50,283 bases of DNA, taken from positions 1-50,283 of the forward strand of contig NZ_CAJFCI010000014.1 in assembly GCF_904061905.1 (NCBI RefSeq). Reading direction: 5' to 3'. The DNA comes from Zestomonas carbonaria. GTDB taxonomy: Bacteria; Pseudomonadota; Gammaproteobacteria; Pseudomonadales; Pseudomonadaceae. Within the stretch, counting starts at the first letter, position 1, and every line of letters begins with the position of its first letter. Positions 44,592 to 50,283 of this stretch are shown in pieces. The notes under the pieces are model-generated. The model worked only from the letters and a program-made list of their open reading frames with translations, made no database searches and was not told the DNA's origin. A program made the translations under genes and the position numbers.

Positions 44592-44768
44592 ATGCCCGAT
44601 CCACGTGACCGAGCCACATCCAGTCCGCCACCGACCCTCGGTGAAGGCTGCGTGCGGCGTTACGACCCGGAAGCCCTGAGCGACGAGAACGGCACCGAGT
44701 TTCCCGGTGCCGCCGAGTTGTGGGAGGAGTTGCAGCGTTCGGAAGAGGAAGAGCGGAAAGAACCGTAG
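44592..44768 (+). CDS. Small hypothetical protein
   Basis: 58 aa, acidic and hydrophilic, not recognised. Sequence is Pro/Arg at the N-terminus and Glu-rich at the end (WEELQRSEEEERKEP). Supported mainly by a near-perfect ribosome site, AGGAGGTGATC, 4 nt before the ATG. No transmembrane segment or cysteine pattern beyond one Cys. Confidence 0.55.
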   Translation: MPDPRDRATSSPPPTLGEGCVRRYDPEALSDENGTEFPGAAELWEELQRSEEEERKEP

Positions 44769-44848
44769 GGTAGGCCGGGCGGCGCTCCGCTTCAGCCCAC
44801 CATTCAATGCCGAACCGTTGATTGGTGGGCTGAAGCCCACCCTACGGA
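44762..44848. repeat. Inverted repeat between small gene and chemoreceptor gene
   Basis: Outer arms CCGTAGGGT (44762-44770) and ACCCTACGG (44840-44848), inner arms GCTTCAGCCCACCA (44788-44801) and TGGTGGGCTGAAGC (about 44823-44836). Possible bidirectional terminator for the converging units. The same GGTGGGCTTCAGCCCACC family as at 18792 and 48421. Confidence 0.6.
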
Positions 44849-44858
44849 GAGCGTTTTT

Positions 44859-46748
44859 TCAGATCCGGAAGCTGTCGACCAGGTGCTTCAGGCGCGCGGC
44901 CTGTTGCTCCAGTTCGCCGCAGGCGCGCAGGGTGGCCTGCAGGTTCTCGACGCCTTCCTGGTTGAGCACGTTGATCTCGGTGACGTCCATGTTCAGCGAC
45001 TCGACCACCGAGGTCTGCTCCTCGGTGGCGGTGGCCACCGACTGGTTCATGCCGTCGATCTCGCCGATGCGATGGGTCACGCTGCCCAGGCGCTGGCCGG
45101 CCTGGTTGGCGATCTCCACGCTTTCCTCGCTGTAGCGCTGGCTTTCGGTCATGGTGGTGACCGCCTCGCGGGCGCCGACCTGCAGTTCCTCGATCATCGA
45201 ATGGATTTCCTGCGCCGACTCCTGGGTGCGGTGCGCCAGGTTGCGTACTTCGTCGGCGACCACCGCGAAACCGCGTCCGGCCTCACCGGCGCGCGCGGCC
45301 TCGATGGCGGCGTTGAGGGCGAGCAGGTTGGTCTGTTCGGAGATGCCCTTGATCACTTCGAGGATCTGGCCGATGTTCACCGTCTTGCTGTTCAGCGCCT
45401 CGATGTTGGAGCAGGATGCGCTGATCTTGCCGGATAGCTCGTTCATGGCGGCGATGGTGCGTTCCACCACCTGACGGCCGTCCTCGGCCTGGTGGCGCGC
45501 GTCCGAAGCCTGGTGCGAGGCGTCGGCGGCGTTGCGGGCGATTTCCTGGGCGGCTGCGCCCAGCTCGTTGATCGCCGCGGCCACGCTGTTGGTGCGGTTG
45601 GCTTGTTCGTCGGAGTTGATCATCGACGAGTTGGAGGCATCGACCACCAGCTTGGCCACCTCGTTGAGCTGGCGGGTTGCCGAGGACACTTCGCGGATCG
45701 AGCCGTGGATACGCTCGACGAAGCGGTTGAAGGCGTCGGCCAGTTCGCCGAACTCGTCCTTGGCGTGGATCGCCAGGCGCTTGGTCAGGTCGCCCTCGCC
45801 CTCGGCGATGTCCTGCATGGCGCGGCCCATGGTGTGCAGCGGCTGCATCAGCACACGGATCAGCATGCTCAGCAGGAGGATGATGCTCACCACCGCGATC
45901 AGCGTGGCGACCAGCGCCGAGGTGCGGAACTCGCTGAGCATGGCGTAGGCCTTGTCCTTGTCCACCGACAGGCCGACGTACCACTTCACCGACGGCAGGC
46001 CCTCGACCGGCGCGAAGGTAAGGATGCGCGTGGCGCCGCCGGTCTCGCCTTCGCTGATCGCCGTGCCGATGGCCGGGGTGTTCTGCGGGTAGATGTCCCG
46101 GAGGTTCTTCATCACCATGTCCTTGTCCGGGTGGACGAGGACCTTGCCGTCGGCGCTGATCAGGAAGGCATAGCCCATGCCGCCGAAGTCCAGCGCGTTG
46201 ATGATCCGGGTGAGGGTCTGCAGGCTCAGGTCGCCGCCCACGACACCGGCGCGGCTGGTCGGGGTGGCGATGGTGATGATCAGTTCGCCGGTGGCGGCGT
46301 CGACGTAGGGCTCGGTGAGCGTCGTGCCGCCGGCGGCCATGGCGTCCTTGTACCAGGGACGGCTGCGCGGGTCGTAGTCGGCCGGCATTTCTTCGTCCGG
46401 GCGCATGGTGAAGCTGCCGTCCTCGGCGCCCAGGTAGGTGAAGGCGAAGGTGGAGGTCAGCGTGCGCTGCTCCAGCAGGCTGGCCACGCGATCCGGGACC
46501 GGGTCGTTGACGATCGACTGCGCGGTGTTCTCCACCAGCAGGATGCGCCCGGACAGCCAGTTCTGGATGTTGCTGGCGGTCACGTCACCCATCTCGTGGA
46601 GGTAGTCTTCGAGATCGGCGCGGATGGCGTTGCGCTGCAGGTAGTCGTTGTAGAGGGTGAACAAGGCGAATGCCGCAGTGACCACCAGGGAAGCGGCAAT
46701 CAGTATCTTGTGGCTGAATTTGAGGTTCTGGGGCATGGTGGGTTGCAT
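44859..46748 (-). CDS. Methyl-accepting chemotaxis protein, amino-acid receptor of PctA/B/C type
   Basis: 629 aa, like PctA. TM1 about 14-31, periplasmic dCache domain about 35-275, TM2 about 280-305, HAMP, then the signalling domain with the invariant hairpin tip [34 protein letters not shown] (given only as landmark). The amino-acid-binding motif is complete: Tyr125, Arg130, Trp132, Tyr148, Asp150 and Asp173. Start ATG without a clear ribosome site; an in-frame ATG four codons later would give PctA-like numbering. Amino acids are the likely attractants; the exact ligand set is not readable. Confidence 0.93.
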   Translation of the reverse strand: MQPTMPQNLKFSHKILIAASLVVTAAFALFTLYNDYLQRNAIRADLEDYLHEMGDVTASNIQNWLSGRILLVENTAQSIVNDPVPDRVASLLEQRTLTSTFAFTYLGAEDGSFTMRPDEEMPADYDPRSRPWYKDAMAAGGTTLTEPYVDAATGELIITIATPTSRAGVVGGDLSLQTLTRIINALDFGGMGYAFLISADGKVLVHPDKDMVMKNLRDIYPQNTPAIGTAISEGETGGATRILTFAPVEGLPSVKWYVGLSVDKDKAYAMLSEFRTSALVATLIAVVSIILLLSMLIRVLMQPLHTMGRAMQDIAEGEGDLTKRLAIHAKDEFGELADAFNRFVERIHGSIREVSSATRQLNEVAKLVVDASNSSMINSDEQANRTNSVAAAINELGAAAQEIARNAADASHQASDARHQAEDGRQVVERTIAAMNELSGKISASCSNIEALNSKTVNIGQILEVIKGISEQTNLLALNAAIEAARAGEAGRGFAVVADEVRNLAHRTQESAQEIHSMIEELQVGAREAVTTMTESQRYSEESVEIANQAGQRLGSVTHRIGEIDGMNQSVATATEEQTSVVESLNMDVTEINVLNQEGVENLQATLRACGELEQQAARLKHLVDSFRI

Positions 46749-46862
46749 CCGTCATGTGACCAGCGGCAGTCTTGGGAAAGGGCGAGCCATCGCCGGATAT
46801 GCGTTCCATCTGGCATTGATATCGACCATCCGGGGCAAAGCTTTAAATCAGGGAGAGGCAGC

Positions 46863-48347
46863 ATGGCTTTAACCAATTCGTTCATTCTCGGCGCCGATCC
46901 TGCCGGCCAGCCGGTATCCCAGTCGTTGCGACTCGCCAACCGCCACGGGCTGATCGCCGGGGCCACCGGCACGGGCAAGACCGTGACTTTGCAGCGCCTG
47001 GCGGAACTGTTCAGCGATGCCGGCGTGGCGGTGTTCGCCGCCGACATCAAGGGCGACCTGTGCGGCCTCGGCGCTGAAGGCAATCCCCAGGGCAAGGTCG
47101 CCGAACGCATCGCCTCGATGCCCTGGCTGGAGCACCGACCGAGCGCCTATCCAGTGACGCTCTGGGACGTGGCCGGAGAGAGTGGCCACCCGCTGCGCAC
47201 CACGCTCAGCGAAATGGGCCCGCTGCTGCTCGGCAACCTGCTGGAGCTGACCGACAGCCAGCAGGCCGCGCTCTATGCCGCCTTCCAGGTGGCCGATCGC
47301 GAGGGCCTGCTGCTGCTCGACCTGAAGGACCTCAAGGCGCTGCTCAACCACCTCAAGGACCACCCGGAACTGCTCGGCGAGGACCGTGCGCTGTTCGCCG
47401 GCGCCTCCGCACAGGCCCTGCTGCGTCGCCTGGCCACCCTGGAGCAGCAGGGCGCCGAGGCGCTGTTCGGCGAGCCGGCGCTGCAACTGGAAGACATCCT
47501 GCGCCCGGATTCCGACGGCCGTGGGCGCATCCACCTGCTCGACGCCAGCAAGCTGGTGCACGAAGCGCCGAAGGTCTACGCGACCTTCCTGCTCTGGCTG
47601 CTGGCCGAGCTGTTCGAGCAGTTGCCGGAGCGCGGCGATGCCGACAAGCCGGTGCTGGCGCTGTTCTTCGACGAGGCGCACCTGCTGTTCTCCGGCACGC
47701 CGAAGGCCTTGCAGGAACGCCTGGAGCAGGTGGTGCGGCTGATCCGCTCGAAGGGCGTCGGCGTGTATTTCGTCACCCAGTCGCCCAGCGACCTGCCGGA
47801 CGATGTGCTTGCCCAGCTCGGCCTGCGCATCCAGCACGGCCTGCGTGCGTTCACCGCCAAGGAGCAGAAGTCGCTGCGCGCGGTGGCCGATGGTTTCCGT
47901 CCCAACCCGGCGTTCAGCACCCTGACGGTGCTCACCGAACTGGGCATTGGCGAGGCGCTGGTCGGCACATTGGAAGAGAAGGGCACCCCGGCGATGGTGC
48001 AGCGCGTGGCGATCGCGCCGCCGCAGTCGCGTATCGGCCCGCTGTCCGAAGGCGAGCGCGAGGCGCTGGTCCGCCAGTCGCCGCTGGCCGGGCGCTACGA
48101 CAAGCCCATCGACCGCGAATCGGCCTATGAGATGCTGCAGGCCCGTGCGGTGGAGAGCCAGGTCGAGGAAAAGCCGGCCAAGGGCAAGACCAAGGAGGAC
48201 ACTGACCTGGGCGGCATGGCTGGCGAGTTGCTCGGCAGCCTGGCCAGCCAGGCGATGAAAACGGCCGTACGCCAGGCCGCCAACCAGATCGGCCGGCAAC
48301 TGGTACGCGGGCTGATGGGCTCGCTGATGGGCGGCAAGCGGCGCTGA
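46863..48347 (+). CDS. HerA/DUF853-family ATPase (helicase HerA-like)
   Basis: 494 aa. Walker A GATGTGKT (33-40), Walker B LALFFDEAHLLF, and the sensor-like VYFVTQSPSDLPDDVLAQLG. The YjgR-type DUF853 group, distant from archaeal HerA, has no established role; the C-terminus is Lys/Glu-rich then ends with a basic QLVRGLMGSLMGGKRR tail. GGGAGAGG precedes the ATG. Divergent from the chemoreceptor gene with 114 bp between. Confidence 0.87.
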   Translation: MALTNSFILGADPAGQPVSQSLRLANRHGLIAGATGTGKTVTLQRLAELFSDAGVAVFAADIKGDLCGLGAEGNPQGKVAERIASMPWLEHRPSAYPVTLWDVAGESGHPLRTTLSEMGPLLLGNLLELTDSQQAALYAAFQVADREGLLLLDLKDLKALLNHLKDHPELLGEDRALFAGASAQALLRRLATLEQQGAEALFGEPALQLEDILRPDSDGRGRIHLLDASKLVHEAPKVYATFLLWLLAELFEQLPERGDADKPVLALFFDEAHLLFSGTPKALQERLEQVVRLIRSKGVGVYFVTQSPSDLPDDVLAQLGLRIQHGLRAFTAKEQKSLRAVADGFRPNPAFSTLTVLTELGIGEALVGTLEEKGTPAMVQRVAIAPPQSRIGPLSEGEREALVRQSPLAGRYDKPIDRESAYEMLQARAVESQVEEKPAKGKTKEDTDLGGMAGELLGSLASQAMKTAVRQAANQIGRQLVRGLMGSLMGGKRR

Positions 48348-48353
48348 GACGGA

Positions 48354-48440
48354 GGCGGCCGAGGGATGGCCGCCCCGTGGAAAACGCTTCGCGGTTTTCC
48401 ACCCTACGGTACGAGCTGTAGGGTGGGCTTCAGCCCACCA
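48354..48440. repeat. Hairpin and GGTGGGCTTCAGCCCACC element after the HerA gene
   Basis: GGCGGCC-N7-GGCCGCC at 48354-48374 (no T run) may end herA transcription; GTAGGGTGGGCTTCAGCCCACC at 48419-48440 is another member of the dispersed family. Confidence 0.5.
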
Positions 48441-48457
48441 AGGCGGAAACTACTCCG

Positions 48458-48673
48458 TCAGGGAGCGTCCTGTTCCTGCTCTTTGGCTTTCAGGTCTTTT
48501 TCGATCTTTTCCAGCTCTTTCTCGAAGGCTTTGTCGAGGAGACTGGACTTCTTGCGCCAGGGTTTGCGATCCGGGTCCGGTTGGGCGGCGTAGGTAATGA
48601 CTTCCCCGCCATAAACATCCTTGTAACGTTGCGCCTGACGCTCGAGTTCGGCGCGCAGTTCGTCTTTCGTCAC
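48458..48673 (-). CDS. Small charged coiled-coil protein, unknown
   Basis: 71 aa with GTG start preceded by a weak GGGAAA. Rich in Lys, Glu and Gln; predicted helical (ELRAELERQAQRYKDVYGG, then LLDKAFEKELEKIEKDLKAKEQEQ). No known family recognised. An alternative frame start gives a similar length. A TATAAT box on the minus strand at 48842-48837 could be its promoter, with a leader of about 160 nt. Confidence 0.6.
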   Translation of the reverse strand: MTKDELRAELERQAQRYKDVYGGEVITYAAQPDPDRKPWRKKSSLLDKAFEKELEKIEKDLKAKEQEQDAP

Positions 48674-48944
48674 GTGGTTTCCCGTTGGTCTTCAATTGTT
48701 GCCGGCAACATGCGAGTAGGAACTTCAGTTACCGGGAGCAGGGCTTGATCCGCCTGCGGTGTTTTTCTGGATTGGCGAAGATGTTTCAAGGACTTTCTCG
48801 TTATTGCAACGAGCGTCGTTGGCAACTTCGTGGCGGATTATAGCCAATCCGCCGAAAAAGCTCAGCCGGCGATTGTGCGGGATGATGACTTTTTCAGATT
48901 GCCCTGAGTGGCGCTTGCCGGATGCGCTCGACAAGCGGAGCGCC

Positions 48945-49397
48945 TCAGGCGTCGGCCAGGGGGCGGGGTTTGTTGAGGTACTTGAAGGTGCCTGACGCGG
49001 TGGCGACGGTATCGCCGGCACTGTTGCGCAATTCCGCTTCGCAGAAGGCCAGCGAATGGGTGTGGTGGCGAACTTTGCCGAAGGCTTCCAATGTTTCGCC
49101 GACATCGCCACCGGGGCGCAGGAAGTTGCTCTTCATTTCGATGGTCACCACGCCGCGTTGCTGTTCGTCGCTATGGCTGCTGGCCAGCGCCATGGCTACA
49201 TCGAGCAGGGTCATGATCACGCCGCCGTGGGCACTTCGCCAGCCGTTCAGATGTTCGCGTTCGACTTTCAGAATGATGTGGCCTTGCTCTTCGCCTGTTT
49301 CCGGCGGGCAATAACGAAGTTTCAGATGGTCGAGCAGGGGAATGTCGATTCCGCGATATGCGGTATATAACTGCAATTGTTCGGCATCGATGGTCAT
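48945..49397 (-). CDS. Hotdog-fold acyl-CoA thioesterase, PaaI-like
   Basis: 150 aa single hotdog domain. The active region is NGWRSAHGGVIMTLLDVAMA (Asp at the end of the central helix turn) and strand RGVVTIEMKSNFLRPG. Hydrolyses acyl-CoA thioesters in the cytoplasm, probably phenylacetyl- or medium-chain type. CAGGAAA precedes the ATG. Lies 165 bp downstream (minus-strand sense) of the ETF-ubiquinone oxidoreductase gene, with a palindromic repeat between them. Confidence 0.87.
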   Translation of the reverse strand: MTIDAEQLQLYTAYRGIDIPLLDHLKLRYCPPETGEEQGHIILKVEREHLNGWRSAHGGVIMTLLDVAMALASSHSDEQQRGVVTIEMKSNFLRPGGDVGETLEAFGKVRHHTHSLAFCEAELRNSAGDTVATASGTFKYLNKPRPLADA

Positions 49398-49471
49398 GCG
49401 CTATTTCCTGGCTGCAAATGGAAATGTCCTCTTCTATTCAGAAGAGGACTGCAATCCGGTGCAATGCTTCG

Positions 49472-49556
49472 GTAGGGTGCGCCGCGCGCACCGATAAGGC
49501 GGCAGCTCCAATGTTTCCGGTCGTTCCCGGTAAACGGTGCGCATGGCGCACCCTAC
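49472..49556. repeat. GTAGGGTGCGCC palindromic element, copy 2
   Basis: 85 bp bounded by GTAGGGTGCGCC and GGCGCACCCTAC, with the same inner GGTAAACGGTGCGC as copy 1 at 12225-12295. Ends 6 bp before the ETF-ubiquinone oxidoreductase stop codon. Confidence 0.7.
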
Positions 49557-49562
49557 CAGAGC

Positions 49563-50283
49563 TTACATGTTGGGATAGTTCGGCCCGCCGGTGCCTTCCG
49601 GGGCGACCCAGGTGATGTTCTGGGCCGGGTCCTTGATGTCGCAGGTCTTGCAGTGCACGCAGTTCTGCGCGTTGATCTGGAAGCGCTTGGAGCCGTCGTC
49701 GTTGCTCACCACTTCGTACACGCCGGCCGGGCAATAGCGCTGCGCCGGTTCGTCGTACTTGGGCAGGTTCTGGCCGATCGGGATGTTCGGATCGGTCAGC
49801 TTCAGGTGCACCGGCTGGTCTTCCTCGTGGTTGGTGTTGGAGAGGAACACCGAGGAGAGCTTGTCGAAGCTGAGCTTGCCGTCCGGCTTCGGGTAGTCGA
49901 TGCGCTTGGATTCGGCGGCCGGCTTCAGGCAGGCATGGTCCGGCTTGTTGTCGTGCAGGGTGACCGGGATCTTGCCGCCGAAGAGGTTCTGGTCGACGAA
50001 GTTGAACGCGCCGCCGAGCAGGGCGCCGAACTTGTGGATCGCCGCGCCGAAGTTGCGGCTGCGCAGCAGCTCGTCGTACAGCCAGCTCGACTTGAACGCC
50101 TCGACGTAGCTGGTCAGCTCGTCGCCGCCTTCTTTGCCGGCGGCCAGCGCTTCGGCGATCGCCTCGGCGGCGAGCATGCCGGATTTCATGGCGGTGTGGC
50201 TGCCCTTGATCTTGGCGAAGTTCAGGGTGCCGAGGTCGCAGCCGATCAGCGCGCCGCCGGGGAAGACCATCTTCGGCAGCGAG
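49563..50283 (-). CDS. Electron transfer flavoprotein-ubiquinone oxidoreductase, C-terminal part
   Basis: About 240 codons; the start lies beyond the window edge, so this is an artificial truncation. Carries electrons from ETF (fatty-acid and amino-acid dehydrogenases) to ubiquinone at the inner membrane. Seen: GGALIGCDLGTLNFAKIKGSHTAMKSGMLAAEA (FAD contact, in part), CPAGVYE and the 4Fe-4S ligands NCVHCKTCDIKDP near the C-terminus. The frame is open to the edge and the C-terminus ends GGPNYPNM as in the family. Confidence 0.93.
   Translation of the reverse strand, partial: SLPKMVFPGGALIGCDLGTLNFAKIKGSHTAMKSGMLAAEAIAEALAAGKEGGDELTSYVEAFKSSWLYDELLRSRNFGAAIHKFGALLGGAFNFVDQNLFGGKIPVTLHDNKPDHACLKPAAESKRIDYPKPDGKLSFDKLSSVFLSNTNHEEDQPVHLKLTDPNIPIGQNLPKYDEPAQRYCPAGVYEVVSNDDGSKRFQINAQNCVHCKTCDIKDPAQNITWVAPEGTGGPNYPNM

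Noticed and set aside
44371..44631. Minus-strand 86-codon frame overlapping the small gene at 44592
   Set aside because: Crosses the palindromic repeats and lacks a ribosome site, while the plus-strand frame has an excellent one.
48725..49111. Frames within the gap upstream of the small charged gene
   Set aside because: They overlap the thioesterase gene in another frame and have no start signals.

Overview
The window looks like chromosome of a high-GC Pseudomonas close to the P. aeruginosa group. This rests on protein resemblance (MvaT, a PctA-type chemoreceptor, SbcB, OlsB/OlsA, XenB) and on gene order as I remember it from P. aeruginosa PAO1: xenB-MFS-arsR / acpH / usp / olsBA, then fumarase-diguanylate cyclase-ferredoxin reductase-crotonase-pykA, then DUF4124-PilZ, and further on DUF58-MoxR-DUF4350-DUF4129-SpoIIM-RDD / sbcB / mvaT / purU / MCP. 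Database comparison was not possible, so species is not assigned. No tRNA, rRNA, transposase, integrase or CRISPR array is visible.

Layout. 1-2.9 kb: ArsR-controlled efflux/old-yellow-enzyme operon (minus strand). 3-6.8 kb: acpH, an Anr-box universal stress gene, the ornithine-lipid operon olsB-olsA and an acyl-CoA-dehydrogenase-like gene. 7-12.2 kb: envelope and unknown genes (serine hydrolase, YceI, phospholipase-D/cardiolipin synthase, lipoprotein, DJ-1/PfpI, DUF2789). 12.3-18.7 kb: fumarase, SadC-like diguanylate cyclase, ferredoxin-type reductase, crotonase and pyruvate kinase. 18.8-21.1 kb: two lipoproteins, DUF4124 and PilZ proteins. 21.2-34 kb: aromatic catabolic block (vanR, vanB, vanA, vanK, LysR regulator, benzoylformate decarboxylase, second aromatic-acid transporter, ketopantoate-reductase-family dehydrogenase, aldehyde dehydrogenase, OprD porin). 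34-40.8 kb: a six-gene translationally coupled MoxR/DUF58 membrane operon. 40.9-44.8 kb: sbcB, mvaT, purU and a small gene. 44.9-50.3 kb: amino-acid chemoreceptor, HerA/DUF853 ATPase, small protein, hotdog thioesterase and the end of ETF-ubiquinone oxidoreductase, cut by the window edge.

The most interesting region is the aromatic block. Together its enzymes could convert an aryl-hydroxyacetate (mandelate, or more fittingly 4-hydroxy-3-methoxymandelate, i.e. vanillylmandelate) to the arylglyoxylate (ketopantoate-reductase-family dehydrogenase), the aldehyde (MdlC), the acid (aldehyde dehydrogenase) and, for the methoxylated substrate, protocatechuate (VanAB), with a porin and two AAHS permeases for uptake. 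The usual mandelate racemase and flavin mandelate dehydrogenase are absent. The block lies between the PilZ and DUF58 genes, which I recall as neighbours in PAO1, while the van-mdlC-opdK genes lie elsewhere in PAO1. It has a perfect VanR-type palindrome before vanA, a LysR-type operator before mdlC and an intrinsic-terminator-like hairpin inside the catabolic operon.

Intergenic DNA is rich in short palindromic repeat families (CTCTCCC type, CCCGCGAACGCGGG type, GGTGGGCTTCAGCCCACC type, GTAGGGTGCGCC type), including a 184-bp composite unit present twice between vanR and vanB.
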